From Olleya namhaensis (GTDB lineage: Bacteria; Bacteroidota; Bacteroidia; Flavobacteriales; Flavobacteriaceae): 64,000 bases of DNA. The notes under the pieces are model-generated. The model was given only the letters and a program-made list of their open reading frames with translations. It was not told the origin of the DNA and made no database searches. The position numbers and the translations under genes were made by a program. This document shows, piece after piece, positions 35,865 to 46,305 of the stretch (position 1 is its first letter; every line of letters starts with the position of its first letter). Location of the stretch: NCBI RefSeq assembly GCF_900114005.1, contig NZ_FORM01000008.1:163245-227244 (forward strand). The letters run 5' to 3'.

Positions 35865-37490
35865 TTATACTAACATGGTTACAGGATTTTCAATATACCC
35901 TTTTAATGTTTGAAGGAATTGAGAACCTGTAGCTCCATCCACTGTTCTGTGGTCACAAGCTAAAGTTAACTTCATTGTATTACCTGCTACTACCTGTCCG
36001 TTTTTAACTACTGGTTTTGCTACAATTGCACCAACAGATAAAATTGCAGAGTTAGGCTGGTTTATAATTGACGTAAAGCTTTCAATACCAAACATCCCTA
36101 GGTTAGAAATAGTAAAAGTACTTCCCTCCATCTCATCTAAAGACAATTTTTTCTTTCTAGCACGACCTGCAAAATCTCTAACTGCTGCTCCAATTTGAGG
36201 TAAAGACTGCTCATTAGCAAACTTTACAACTGGCACTAACAATCCGTCCTCCACAGCAACCGCTACACCAATGTGTACATGGTTGTTTAATCTCATTTTA
36301 TCATCAAACCATTGCGAGTTAACTTGCGGGTGTTGACGTAATGCTAAAGCACATGCTTTAACAATCATATCATTAAACGAAATTTTGGTATCTGGAATAG
36401 AGTTATACTGTGTTCTAAACGCCATAGCATTATCCATATCAAACTCCACATTTAAATAATAATGAGGTGCTGTAAATTTAGATTTAGCTAAGTTTTTAGC
36501 AATTGCTTTACGCATTTGCGAATTTGGTTTCTCATCAAAATCTTCTTGACCTGAAGCTACAAATTTAGCTACTGGAGCAGATGATTGTGCTACCGCTGCA
36601 GATGGTGTAAAGTTTTCGATATCGCGTTTAACAATACGTCCATTTTCACCTGATCCTTTAACTTGAGATAAATTGATCCCTTTTTCTTCGGCCATTTTTT
36701 TAGCCAAAGGAGATACAAATATACGCCCCGATGCAGTTGTTGTAGTTTCTGTTTGCGCCGGAGCTGCTTTAGGCGCCTCTTTTTTAGGCGCTTCTACTTT
36801 AGCTTCCTTTTTTGGCGCTTCTTCTTTTTTAGATGAAGTACTTCCGTTGGCATCAAAGCTTTTTGCTATACCAGATACATCAGTTCCTTTAGGACCAATA
36901 ATTGCTAATAACGAATCTACTTTAGCCGAATCTCCTTCTTCTAATCCTATGTATAATAAGTTTCCAGATTGAAAAGATTCAAACTCCATCGTAGCTTTAT
37001 CAGTTTCGATTTCTGCAAGAATATCTCCTTCTTCTACCTCATCTCCTACTTTTTTCAACCAAGTAGCAACAGTCCCTTCTTCCATGGTATCACTTAACCT
37101 TGGCATCGTTACTACTGTTACTCCTTCTGGTAAATCACTTGAGCTATCTGAACTAGAAGCATCATCAGCAGTGTCTTCTGTGCTTGCTACAGCAGCATCC
37201 GCAGACGCTTCCTTTTCAGCACTTCCGTTTAACGCTTCTGAGATATCTTCACCTTCTTCACCAATAATAGCTAAAAGCTGATCTACTTTAGTTGTTTCTC
37301 CTTCTTGAACACCAATATATAAAAGTGTTCCTTCATGGAAAGATTCAAACTCCATTGTTGCTTTATCTGTTTCGATTTCTGCAAGAATATCGCCTTCTTC
37401 TATTTTATCTCCTACTTTTTTTAACCAAGCTGCGACAGTCCCTTCTTCCATGGTGTCACTTAAACGTGGCATGTTGATAATTTCTGCCAT
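35865..37490 (-). CDS. pdhC: Pyruvate dehydrogenase E2, dihydrolipoamide acetyltransferase
   Basis: E2 transfers acetyl groups from lipoamide to CoA. The 541-residue protein has two near-identical lipoyl domains (about 1-75 and 128-205, each with ETDKATMEFES holding the lipoyl lysine), Ala/Pro/Lys-rich linkers, a peripheral subunit-binding domain (VSPLAKKMAEEKGINLSQV) and the catalytic domain ending with DHRTVDG. It follows pdhA by three bases on the same strand. Confidence 0.95.
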   Translation of the reverse strand: MAEIINMPRLSDTMEEGTVAAWLKKVGDKIEEGDILAEIETDKATMEFESFHEGTLLYIGVQEGETTKVDQLLAIIGEEGEDISEALNGSAEKEASADAAVASTEDTADDASSSDSSSDLPEGVTVVTMPRLSDTMEEGTVATWLKKVGDEVEEGDILAEIETDKATMEFESFQSGNLLYIGLEEGDSAKVDSLLAIIGPKGTDVSGIAKSFDANGSTSSKKEEAPKKEAKVEAPKKEAPKAAPAQTETTTTASGRIFVSPLAKKMAEEKGINLSQVKGSGENGRIVKRDIENFTPSAAVAQSSAPVAKFVASGQEDFDEKPNSQMRKAIAKNLAKSKFTAPHYYLNVEFDMDNAMAFRTQYNSIPDTKISFNDMIVKACALALRQHPQVNSQWFDDKMRLNNHVHIGVAVAVEDGLLVPVVKFANEQSLPQIGAAVRDFAGRARKKKLSLDEMEGSTFTISNLGMFGIESFTSIINQPNSAILSVGAIVAKPVVKNGQVVAGNTMKLTLACDHRTVDGATGSQFLQTLKGYIENPVTMLV

Positions 37491-37493
37491 AGC

Positions 37494-38495
37494 TTATTTA
37501 ATTTTGTGGTCTATAAATGGATAATTTTCTTGATCGTATACAACGTCGTACATCACATTTTTATCTGGATATGGCGACTCTTCTGCAAACTTTTCACACT
37601 CTGCAACTTTTGCTTTAACACGCTTATCAATAACTTTTATTTCTTCTTCAGTAGCATAATTCTTTTCAAGAAGCACTTCTTTTACTTGCGTAATAGGGTC
37701 TAATTTCTTGTATTCTGCTACTTCGTCTTTTGTTCTGTAATGTTGTGCATCAGACATGGAGTGTCCTCTATAACGGTAAGTTTTAACCTCTAAAAACGTT
37801 GGTCCATCACCACGACGTGCACGTTGTATTGCTTCGTCAAAAGCCTCAGCAACTTTTATAGGATTCATTCCGTCTACTGGTCCACAAGGCATCTCGTAAC
37901 CTAAACCTAACTTCCAGATATCTGTATGGTTAGCTGTACGTGCTACAGACGTACCCATTGCGTATCCGTTGTTTTCACAAACAAATACTACAGGTAAATT
38001 CCAAAGCATTGCTAAGTTAAACGTTTCATGTAAAGATCCTTGACGTGCTGCACCATCACCAAAACAACAAATGGTAACACCATCTACACCATGAAACTTA
38101 TCTCCAAAAGCAATACCTGCTCCTAAAGGGATTTGTCCACCAACAATACCGTGTCCACCATAAAAACGGTGCTCTTTAGAAAATATATGCATAGAACCAC
38201 CTAAACCTTGAGAGGTTCCAGTTGCTTTACCAAATAATTCTGCCATAACACGTTTAGGATCTACACCCATACCAATTGGTTGCACGTGATTACGGTAAGC
38301 TGTAATCATTTTATCCTTGGTTAAATCCATTGCGTGTAATGCTCCAGCTAAAACAGCTTCTTGACCATTATACAAGTGAAGAAAACCTCTAACTTTTTGT
38401 TGAATGTAAACAGCTGCTAGCTTGTCCTCAAACTTTCTCCAAAACAGCATGTCTTCATACCATTTTATATACGTTTCTTTTGTTACTTTTTGCAT
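37494..38495 (-). CDS. pdhA: Pyruvate dehydrogenase E1 component, alpha subunit
   Basis: E1 alpha decarboxylates pyruvate with thiamine diphosphate. The TPP motif GDGAARQGSLHE...NN is complete, and YRGHSMSD carries the conserved loop. At 333 residues the length is typical. It is co-transcribed with pdhC. No E1 beta gene is present in the window, so the beta subunit must be encoded elsewhere. Confidence 0.95.
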   Translation of the reverse strand: MQKVTKETYIKWYEDMLFWRKFEDKLAAVYIQQKVRGFLHLYNGQEAVLAGALHAMDLTKDKMITAYRNHVQPIGMGVDPKRVMAELFGKATGTSQGLGGSMHIFSKEHRFYGGHGIVGGQIPLGAGIAFGDKFHGVDGVTICCFGDGAARQGSLHETFNLAMLWNLPVVFVCENNGYAMGTSVARTANHTDIWKLGLGYEMPCGPVDGMNPIKVAEAFDEAIQRARRGDGPTFLEVKTYRYRGHSMSDAQHYRTKDEVAEYKKLDPITQVKEVLLEKNYATEEEIKVIDKRVKAKVAECEKFAEESPYPDKNVMYDVVYDQENYPFIDHKIK

Positions 38496-38527
38496 TGGTG
38501 ACGTTTGTATTTTTTTTTATCGAATAA

Positions 38528-38535
38528 CAAAAGTA
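38528..38535 (-). promoter_or_regulatory. -7 element of pdhA-pdhC
   Basis: On the minus strand TACTTTTG lies 32 bases upstream of the pdhA ATG. A -33 TTG is not clear. Confidence 0.5.
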
Positions 38536-38595
38536 ACACTTTAGTTATTAACGAAAAAACTGAAAATCGTTATTTTTATTACGAAAACGATATAG

Positions 38596-39078
38596 TTATA
38601 GCGCTGATTTATCAAAAAGGAGTGGTAACAGGTTTCCTAACGAATTTGAGCGTACCACTTTACCGGTCTCGCCCATAAAATACAATTCGATTGGCAACTC
38701 TTGTTTTACTTCATACTCTGCAATAGCTTGCCTGCAAGCCCCACAAGGTGGTATTGGCTTTAATGTTGGATTGATTTGAGACCCTGCAATTATAGCCATT
38801 CTTAAAAATTTAGCATCTGGATATTTTGCACCTGCATAATAAATAGCTGTACGCTCTGCACACAATCCTGAGGGATACGATGCGTTTTCTTGATTACTTC
38901 CGGTAACAACCTCTCCATTGTCTAATAATAATGCTGCTCCAACATTAAATTTAGAGTACGGCGCATATGCTTTATCTCGCGCTTCTGATGCCTGACTCAT
39001 TAACGATTGAATATCTTCAGACAAATCTTTAATACTATCAAAAACCTGTAGTGTAGTTTCTATTTTTACTTCCTTCAT
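38596..39078 (-). CDS. cdd: Cytidine deaminase
   Basis: Cdd converts cytidine to uridine for pyrimidine salvage. The 160-residue protein has the zinc motifs CAERTAIY (Cys and catalytic Glu) and PCGACRQ, and the substrate segment SKFNVGAALL. It lies between porV and pdhA, an arrangement I recall from other Flavobacteriaceae. Confidence 0.94.
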   Translation of the reverse strand: MKEVKIETTLQVFDSIKDLSEDIQSLMSQASEARDKAYAPYSKFNVGAALLLDNGEVVTGSNQENASYPSGLCAERTAIYYAGAKYPDAKFLRMAIIAGSQINPTLKPIPPCGACRQAIAEYEVKQELPIELYFMGETGKVVRSNSLGNLLPLLFDKSAL

Positions 39079-39106
39079 AATTTAAATATACGTAACTATT
39101 TTAGAC

Positions 39107-39138
39107 AAAAAAACTATTGTTTTCACAATAGTTTTTTT
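39107..39138 (-). terminator. Terminator after porV
   Basis: AAACTATTGT (39111-39120) and ACAATAGTTT (39125-39134) form a perfect stem with A and T tracts at both sides, just downstream of the porV stop on the minus strand. Confidence 0.85.
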
Positions 39139-39160
39139 GTTTTTTAATCTTTAAAATGTT

Positions 39161-40360
39161 TTAGTACTCATTATACGTTCCGGCTCCTAAGTTAAATGTT
39201 AGAGAAAAACGTAATGTGCTTTCTAATGGACTCTGTACTTGAGAAGCTGAAAATAAATATGATAAATCAACATTTATAACATTGTATTTAAAACCTGCAC
39301 CTAAAGCAAAAAACTTACGTGCTCCTTTTGTTTCGTGTTCATTAAAATAACCCGCTCTAAAAGCAAATGAATCTTGGTAAGTATACTCTGCACCTAACGC
39401 ATAGGTAAACTCTTGTAACTCTTCTTTAAATCCTCCTGGAGCATCTCCAAACGATTGAAATACACCTGATAAAAATGGCACATCTGGATCTTGACCAGAA
39501 ACAATATAAGTTGGCTCGTCCGCATCTTGCACACCATCATCATCTGTATCATCAAAACCTAATAATGGTGGTGTTGGTACTAATAATTTAGAAAACTCAG
39601 CTGTAACACCTACTGTGTTATATTGGTCTAGTATAAAATCAAACCCTAAACCTAATCTAAGATTTGTTGGTTGGAAATTTTCCTGACCAGCCTCGTCATA
39701 TTTAAATTTAGGTCCTAAGTTTTGTATGGCAAATCCACCTCTCCAACGACCATTAAAATCGTTATAAGCTTGTTCTTCACTTTGATAATAACCAGATATA
39801 TCTACACCAAAAGTACTTGCAGCTTTTGTATCGTTATCACCAATATTTAATTTCAAATCCGATTGTAAGTAACGCATAGCAACAGACATCCCGAATTGAT
39901 CACTTAATCTTAAAGCATAAGATACATCTACAGTAAACTCGTTAGGTCTTTGGACTAACGCTTCTGAAAATTCGTCCTGAACAAATTCTATATCTCCTAA
40001 AGAAAAATACTTAAAACTTGCTGCAAAAGCACTATTATCGTTAAGTCTATTAAAATATGTTACGTTTCCTAAAAAAATATCATTAACCAACTTACTTAAG
40101 TACGGCGTGTAACTAATTGCAACTCCAGATTTATTTTCTGAGAACACATATTTAGAAGCATTCCATTGCTGAGAAAATGCATCTGGCGACGTTGCCACAC
40201 CCATATCTCCCATTGCTGCTGCTCTAGCATCTGGCGCTATTAACAAAAATGGCACACCAGTAGTTATAACTCTACTATCATTAGGGTTTGTAATTGTCGT
40301 CTGAGACAATCCTTTAAGGGACAAAAAGAAAGCTATTGTTATTAAAATTTTATTTTTCAT
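39161..40360 (-). CDS. porV: T9SS outer-membrane protein PorV
   Basis: PorV (LptO) is a FadL-like outer-membrane beta barrel that carries T9SS cargo from the translocon to the PorU attachment/cleavage complex. The 399-residue protein has a signal peptide (ending near GLSQ), the PorV opening GVPFLLIAPDARAAAMGDMGVAT, alternating barrel strands and a C-terminal strand. Residues about 262-277 form an Asp-rich loop (DDTDDDGVQDADE) resembling a calcium-binding loop. It lies 33 bases downstream of porU. Confidence 0.92.
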   Translation of the reverse strand: MKNKILITIAFFLSLKGLSQTTITNPNDSRVITTGVPFLLIAPDARAAAMGDMGVATSPDAFSQQWNASKYVFSENKSGVAISYTPYLSKLVNDIFLGNVTYFNRLNDNSAFAASFKYFSLGDIEFVQDEFSEALVQRPNEFTVDVSYALRLSDQFGMSVAMRYLQSDLKLNIGDNDTKAASTFGVDISGYYQSEEQAYNDFNGRWRGGFAIQNLGPKFKYDEAGQENFQPTNLRLGLGFDFILDQYNTVGVTAEFSKLLVPTPPLLGFDDTDDDGVQDADEPTYIVSGQDPDVPFLSGVFQSFGDAPGGFKEELQEFTYALGAEYTYQDSFAFRAGYFNEHETKGARKFFALGAGFKYNVINVDLSYLFSASQVQSPLESTLRFSLTFNLGAGTYNEY

Positions 40361-40393
40361 GTATCAGTATTAGTTAACAAATATAATTTTTTA

Positions 40394-43300
40394 TTATAGG
40401 ATTACAAGTTTCTCTATTTTTTCTACGGATTTATTTGTGCTTTGTGAATGTACTTTTAATTTATAAATATACGTTCCTTTTCCTATTTTATCTCCAAAGT
40501 CATCACGTCCATCCCAAACAATATCTCTTGATGTTGATTTTACAGATTTACCTCCTGCTAAGGCTGTTTGCCCATTTAAAGTCCTTACTAACTTTCCTGA
40601 AACAGTAAAAATCTGAACAGAAATATCTAAAACCTCAGAACTATTATGGCTAAACCAAAACTCTGTATAATTAACAAATGGATTTGGGTAATTTAGTACG
40701 TTATTAATTACTAAACTTTCATTTTCATTAAATACTATAAATTGGATTTCGGCTGTAGCCGAATTATTATAAACATCCCAAGCCTTTAAAGACAAAGTAT
40801 GTAAACCCGGCTCTAAATTCCTAAAAGGAAAACTTAATGCTCCTTTTGTATAATCATCCACTTCTGTAAGATAATAATCATTAAGCACATACGGATTGAC
40901 TTCGTCCCCATCTAATAAAGCAACAATATCATGTCCGATACCACTTGCTGTATTGATACCATTTTCGTCTTCAAACTTAGCTAATAATAGTGGTGACTCA
41001 TTAGTTATACCTCCAGACACAAATGCTTCATCGTTCATATATAACTGTATTGTCGGCCCAATATTGTCTTCTGCAGCATCTGGATTAATCCCTCCTATTT
41101 TTAGTGTTTCTAAACTTGCGCCTGTTTTGTCTTCTAAAGAGTTTTCTTGGGTAGAATAAAAACTAACCTTACCTGTTCCTACAGGTATTCCAATATCTTT
41201 AGGAACTACAAAATCGAATTCAAACTGACCGTTAGTCACTGTTGCTTGTCCTCTAAATACAATTGCTCCTAGTGTTTTGTAATCTAACTTTATTAAGCCA
41301 CTAGAGCCAGTAACGTTATCGTTTGCTAAAGTTTGACGATCAATTTCTTTATCGTAAATAGTAGTGGTTACAATACCATTATAACTAGACAAAAGGTTGC
41401 CATTAACATCTGTTACCTCTCCTGCTAATTTTGCATAACCCAAAGCCTGAAGCACGTCAGTATCCTCCGTAATTGGCACATCATTAATTTTTGTTAATCG
41501 GATATTGGGCTGAGCAAAAGTTAAAGTCAATGCGGGGTCACCAATAAAAAACGCTAAACTTTTTTGAGCATCTGAAAAACTTGGATCGTTTTTAGCCAAT
41601 CTTAATGCTTCCGCTACTGTTGGATATTCGTAATCTGAAAATGTATCATTTGTACTGTATGAGAATAAATACTCTTTCAGGATTTTATTAAATTCCTTTC
41701 CTACATTAACAAAAATCTGTCTAGTTGTAGTCACTAATGCGATAGAACCCGCATCTTTATTCCAGTAAATAAATTCGCCTGCAGTTTCCCTTAACGGATT
41801 ATCAAACCTAGTAAACTCACATGTAACCGTAACAAACAAATTTAATTTACATTCGTTATTCAACGCTTCGGCATCATCTTTTTGAAAAATACGCTCGTCC
41901 GCTAAACCATCTTCTCCACCATGACCAAAATAGTTAACCATTATGGCACCTTTTTCAATTGCATTAGTCAACGCTTCTGTTACTCCAGGATAACGATCGC
42001 CTCCTGCTGATGCTTGTTGTTGGTAGGCGTCCGAATGAATTTTAGTCACATTTATAAACGGTTTAAAGGCTGTTACCTCGTCTCCAATCTCGTCTGTTGT
42101 TTCTTGTAATGTTGCTTCCCATTCTTCATCCACATCATCAGACACGACAACAAAATTATTTCGCCAACTACCTAATGCGCCTTTAGAATAATAAACCTCA
42201 ATTTTATCTACCATTTCCTTTGCACGCTGTGGCGAATCAGCTAAAATCCTACCAACTGCAATATCTAATTTATTGGCATTATTAAAGATATCTAAAACCC
42301 CTTCGTTTAAATCAGAATAAGCATAATAATCATCTGAGATAAAAGAACTAGATAAATTGAAACTACTGTAAGCATGCCAAGACGGAAAATTATAAGTGTT
42401 TGAAGAAATTCGTCCTTTATAATCAAACGAAGAATCTCCAAAAAGACACAAATACTTAACTTTGTTTTGAGGTATACTTGCGTTGTCATAGACATATTTA
42501 ACAAAGTTTCTGACGCCAGTAATATCAGGATTACCAGAAGAAAACTCAGTATAAATATCTTCCAAAACAACCACTTTTACATTTAGATTTTTCTTGTCTC
42601 TATTTATTTGAGCTAAACGTTCTGCTTGAGATAAGTGAGAACGCGTAGTTAACATTAAGTAATCAATATCTTGAAAAACACCTTGGTTATTTAAAAATAT
42701 GGTTCCTTTTAAGTTCTGATTATTAACACTACTATTTTGTGACAAACTAGGCTCTAAATAATCTTGAGAGCTTACCGTAACAAAAGTTTTTAAGTCGCCC
42801 ATGGGCGCATTAAAACTTAACGTATTATCTGCAGCGGTATTAGCTATAGTAGTAACGTCATAAATATTAGTGACGTCCCAAATCTCTTGGACTTCAGATG
42901 CATTTGACAACACATAACTAGCAACACCAGTGCTTTGCGTAGATAGGTTGTTTTTAAAATGAAATTGATTACCATTAAAAGTAAGCGCTCGCGTTGCCTC
43001 TACAGATACGTAATCTAAATACCCTTCTGCACTAGGATTACCTTGATTGTCATAAACTAAATCTACATCAATAATATCACTTACTACTGTTGTTGATTGC
43101 GTCAAAGTACCACCGGTAACATAAACACCATTGGTAGGATTTATACCCGATAAAGACAAAGTCCCTAACGTGTTATTATTAACAGACACAACAAAATTAC
43201 TTGGATTTGAAGATGTTGTAGCAGTTACCGCTTTTACAACAATAGACTCCGACACATCTAAATTAGGAAACTCAAAACTAAACGTTTGCGCATTCTCGAC

Positions 43301-44284
43301 ACTAAAGCGCTCTCCAAACCAGCGCCTACCTACGTAAATAATATTTTCTTCATCAATTTCATGAAACTGATACTCTTGAAACGTGTTAAAAGTTGCTGTT
43401 GGAATTCCGGTTGGTTGATTAAAATTTTGAATACGCTTACCAGAACCAGCACTTATATTAATATAATAGACCGTTGTATCAGCATATGGATTTACATTAG
43501 TATTAATATAAGATAAATCTACATCTGCAGAAGGACCTTGCGCATAAAACAGAATATAATCTTGATCATCAAAAACACCATCTTCTTCTCCAATAATTTT
43601 TATAGCATTCTCAGTCGGGTCAAATGGATAGTTTGCATTATTTGCAAAAGGCATCATCTTACCTCCGTTACCAAATATTTTAATAGTTCTTGGATCAAAA
43701 CTATTAGCATTAATTCCCATCTGACTTAAAAAATTCTTAGATATTTTATGCACGCCAGATGCAGCTACTTCAAACTTATACCAATCGCCATTAGCCAAAG
43801 CGGAATTAGTGATAAATTGACTAGCACTACTTCTATTAACAGATACCGACCCCATGTTGTAATCCACATTAAAAGACAATACTTTTTTATAACCATTACC
43901 TTCCTTTACGATAGGACTAGCTGTTAATACTGCATAATTACTATTTCTAGACGTACCGTTTTTTAAAGTTACCTCAATAGCATCTGGAATAGACTTAAGA
44001 TCCAAATCATACATTTGATTTATTGGCATTGGCGCATACACCACATCTTTAACTACTAAAGAGTTTTGATTTACAAATCCATTAACTTTCCATTGTTGTA
44101 CGTATTGAATACCGTTAGATAAATCAAAAGAAAAGTTTTTTGCAGGAGAGAAAGTTGGCACCGTTATACTATAACTATCTGCCGTATATTTTTGAGAAGA
44201 TCCCCATGTAATAGCAATACTTTTTTCTTGAGAAAATAATGGCATGCAGTACAATGCAACCAATAGTAATAAAATCTTTTTCAT
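40394..44284 (-). CDS. porU: T9SS C-terminal signal peptidase PorU
   Basis: PorU is the surface sortase-like protease that removes the sorting domain of T9SS cargo. The 1296-residue protein has a signal peptide, a long N-terminal beta-rich part, and a C25 (gingipain-like) domain with the catalytic pair H788 (NYFGHGGE) and C822 (TVTCEFTRFDNP). It ends with an own Por-like sorting domain (NYPNPFVNYTEFWFSHN ... GKGTYIYKLKV). Length is typical. It heads the porU-porV unit and is divergent from gldJ. Confidence 0.95.
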   Translation of the reverse strand: MKKILLLLVALYCMPLFSQEKSIAITWGSSQKYTADSYSITVPTFSPAKNFSFDLSNGIQYVQQWKVNGFVNQNSLVVKDVVYAPMPINQMYDLDLKSIPDAIEVTLKNGTSRNSNYAVLTASPIVKEGNGYKKVLSFNVDYNMGSVSVNRSSASQFITNSALANGDWYKFEVAASGVHKISKNFLSQMGINANSFDPRTIKIFGNGGKMMPFANNANYPFDPTENAIKIIGEEDGVFDDQDYILFYAQGPSADVDLSYINTNVNPYADTTVYYINISAGSGKRIQNFNQPTGIPTATFNTFQEYQFHEIDEENIIYVGRRWFGERFSVENAQTFSFEFPNLDVSESIVVKAVTATTSSNPSNFVVSVNNNTLGTLSLSGINPTNGVYVTGGTLTQSTTVVSDIIDVDLVYDNQGNPSAEGYLDYVSVEATRALTFNGNQFHFKNNLSTQSTGVASYVLSNASEVQEIWDVTNIYDVTTIANTAADNTLSFNAPMGDLKTFVTVSSQDYLEPSLSQNSSVNNQNLKGTIFLNNQGVFQDIDYLMLTTRSHLSQAERLAQINRDKKNLNVKVVVLEDIYTEFSSGNPDITGVRNFVKYVYDNASIPQNKVKYLCLFGDSSFDYKGRISSNTYNFPSWHAYSSFNLSSSFISDDYYAYSDLNEGVLDIFNNANKLDIAVGRILADSPQRAKEMVDKIEVYYSKGALGSWRNNFVVVSDDVDEEWEATLQETTDEIGDEVTAFKPFINVTKIHSDAYQQQASAGGDRYPGVTEALTNAIEKGAIMVNYFGHGGEDGLADERIFQKDDAEALNNECKLNLFVTVTCEFTRFDNPLRETAGEFIYWNKDAGSIALVTTTRQIFVNVGKEFNKILKEYLFSYSTNDTFSDYEYPTVAEALRLAKNDPSFSDAQKSLAFFIGDPALTLTFAQPNIRLTKINDVPITEDTDVLQALGYAKLAGEVTDVNGNLLSSYNGIVTTTIYDKEIDRQTLANDNVTGSSGLIKLDYKTLGAIVFRGQATVTNGQFEFDFVVPKDIGIPVGTGKVSFYSTQENSLEDKTGASLETLKIGGINPDAAEDNIGPTIQLYMNDEAFVSGGITNESPLLLAKFEDENGINTASGIGHDIVALLDGDEVNPYVLNDYYLTEVDDYTKGALSFPFRNLEPGLHTLSLKAWDVYNNSATAEIQFIVFNENESLVINNVLNYPNPFVNYTEFWFSHNSSEVLDISVQIFTVSGKLVRTLNGQTALAGGKSVKSTSRDIVWDGRDDFGDKIGKGTYIYKLKVHSQSTNKSVEKIEKLVIL

Positions 44285-44347
44285 TGAAATGATAACGTCT
44301 AATATTTAATGATATTACTTAAATCTTAATTAATTCTTAAAACAAAT

Positions 44348-44355
44348 CAAAATTA
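44348..44355 (-). promoter_or_regulatory. Possible -7 element of porU-porV
   Basis: On the minus strand TAATTTTG lies 63 bases upstream of the porU ATG; no -33 TTG is visible. Confidence 0.3.
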
Positions 44356-44559
44356 CGATAATAATATTGAAAAAACATCGTTATATTGTTTCGAAACGCA
44401 AGACAAATGACCAAATTTAAAATCGTTGTAGCGTAAAAAAACGGGATAAAACGCAATTTAGTTTACTCAAAAAACATAATTTAACTTGTTTTGTTGGGTT
44501 TAATTCTTATATTGCGTCTCCAAAAAATAACATTATTTAGATTACTTAAATGTATTAAT

Positions 44560-46236
44560 ATGAGAAAAATAATTGTATCAAGGTTGTTATTAACAGTAGC
44601 GATTTCGTTAACCTTGGTTGGTTGTAAAAGATCCGGAAGTGGCTCTAACACATCAAGAGCAACGGGTTGGCAGATTAATTCTAAAGATGGTGGTTTTCAA
44701 TACAACACCAAATTTAAAGAGCAAGAAACTGCTCCAGGATTAGTATTTGTTGAAGGTGGAACATTTACAATGGGACGAGTACAAGATGATGTTATGCATG
44801 ATTGGAATAATACTCCAAATCAACAACACGTGCAATCTTTTTACATGGATGAAACAGAGGTAACTAACAAAATGTACCTTGAATATTTAGACTGGATTAA
44901 AAGAACTTACCCGCCAGAAGAAGAAAATTTTAGAGCAATCTATAATGGTGTTTTACCAGATACTTTAGTTTGGAGAAACCGTTTAGGTTACAACGAAGTA
45001 ATGACAGAAAACTATTTACGTCACCCTGGATATGGAGAATATCCTGTGGTTGGAGTTAGTTGGATGCAAGCTGTAGAATTTGCTAATTGGAGAACAGATC
45101 GTGTAAACGAAATGTACTTACAAAAAGATGGTTACCTAAAACAAGGTAGTAATTTAGAAGCAACAGCAGATGCAAACTTTAGTACTGATACTTACATTAA
45201 CGCACCAACACAAACATTTGGTGGTAATGAAGACATTATAAAAGGTGGAAAAATGAAACCACAAACTAATGCTGCAGGAGACGAAATTAACGTTTTTGCA
45301 ACAAGAGAAACTGGTTTAATTTCTCCAAAATACAGACTACCAACAGAAGCTGAATGGGAATATGCAGCTTTAGGTTTATCTGAAATTAGAAGTTATAACG
45401 TATACAGAGGTCGTAAAAAATATCCATGGGATGGTCAATACACTAGATCTGGAAAACGTAAAATTAAAGGTGACCAACTAGCCAACTTCAAACAAGGAAA
45501 AGGAGATTACGGTGGAATTGCTGGATGGTCAGATGATGGTGCAGATATTACACAAGTTGTTAAATATTACGATCCAAACGATTATGGTCTTTATGATATG
45601 GCTGGTAACGTTGCCGAATGGGTTGCTGATGTTTACAGACCAATAGTTGATGATGAGTTTAACGACTTTAACTACTATAGAGGAAACGTGTATACTAAAA
45701 ATGCAATAAATGATGACGGAACTGTAAAAATTGTAACTACAGACGAAATTGTTTTTGATACATTACCTAACGGAAAAGTAATACCAAGAGATTTACCAGG
45801 GTCTATCGCAACACAACCTGTTGATGAAGAAGAAACTTATTTAAGAACTAACTTTGATAGAAGTGATAACCGTAACTTTAGAGATGGTGATACACAATCT
45901 TCTCGTTATTATGCTGATAGATTTGGTGATGATGAAGGTGATGGTTCTGAGGATGCAAATACACGTAAAATGTATAACGCACCAAAGCACAATATTGAAA
46001 TGGATTCTTCTGGAAACATGATAAGAGAATATGATAAATCTAATAAACGTACGTCGTTAATTAATGACGAAGTAAGAGTTTACAAAGGTGGATCTTGGAA
46101 AGATAGAGAATACTGGTTAGATCCAGCACAAAGACGCTATTACCCACAAAATATGGCAACAGACTATATTGGTTTTAGATGTGCAATGTCTAGAGTAGGA
46201 TCTAAATCTAAAAATCAAAAGAAATCAAAAAACTAA
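44560..46236 (+). CDS. gldJ: Gliding motility lipoprotein GldJ
   Basis: The ATG at 44560 (558 residues) opens a lipoprotein signal ending in LVGCKRS. GldJ is an outer-membrane lipoprotein needed for gliding and T9SS function. It has a formylglycine-generating-enzyme-like (SUMF1) fold: FVEGGTFTMGRVQDD, MDETEVTNKMYLEYL, RLPTEAEWEYAALG, YDMAGNVAEWVAD and the closing GGSWKDREYWLDPAQRRYY...IGFRCAMS. The enzyme's catalytic cysteines are not conserved, as is usual in GldJ. It is divergent from porU and upstream of murF, a known synteny. Confidence 0.95.
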   Translation: MRKIIVSRLLLTVAISLTLVGCKRSGSGSNTSRATGWQINSKDGGFQYNTKFKEQETAPGLVFVEGGTFTMGRVQDDVMHDWNNTPNQQHVQSFYMDETEVTNKMYLEYLDWIKRTYPPEEENFRAIYNGVLPDTLVWRNRLGYNEVMTENYLRHPGYGEYPVVGVSWMQAVEFANWRTDRVNEMYLQKDGYLKQGSNLEATADANFSTDTYINAPTQTFGGNEDIIKGGKMKPQTNAAGDEINVFATRETGLISPKYRLPTEAEWEYAALGLSEIRSYNVYRGRKKYPWDGQYTRSGKRKIKGDQLANFKQGKGDYGGIAGWSDDGADITQVVKYYDPNDYGLYDMAGNVAEWVADVYRPIVDDEFNDFNYYRGNVYTKNAINDDGTVKIVTTDEIVFDTLPNGKVIPRDLPGSIATQPVDEEETYLRTNFDRSDNRNFRDGDTQSSRYYADRFGDDEGDGSEDANTRKMYNAPKHNIEMDSSGNMIREYDKSNKRTSLINDEVRVYKGGSWKDREYWLDPAQRRYYPQNMATDYIGFRCAMSRVGSKSKNQKKSKN

Positions 46237-46259
46237 ACTAATCTAATTAGTTAATATAT

Positions 46260-46292
46260 TTAAAAGTCCTAACAATTGTTAGGACTTTTTTT
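46260..46292 (+). terminator. Terminator between gldJ and murF
   Basis: AAAGTCCTAAC (46263-46273) pairs perfectly with GTTAGGACTTT (46278-46288), loop AATT, then a T run. It lies only 18 bases before the murF ATG, so murF may depend on read-through or on a promoter inside the hairpin region. Confidence 0.85.
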
Positions 46293-46305
46293 ATACTTTT
46301 ATTTT

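Noticed and set aside
44560..46236. Active formylglycine-generating enzyme
   Set aside because: Synteny with porU/porV and the lipoprotein signal identify GldJ, a structural motility protein.
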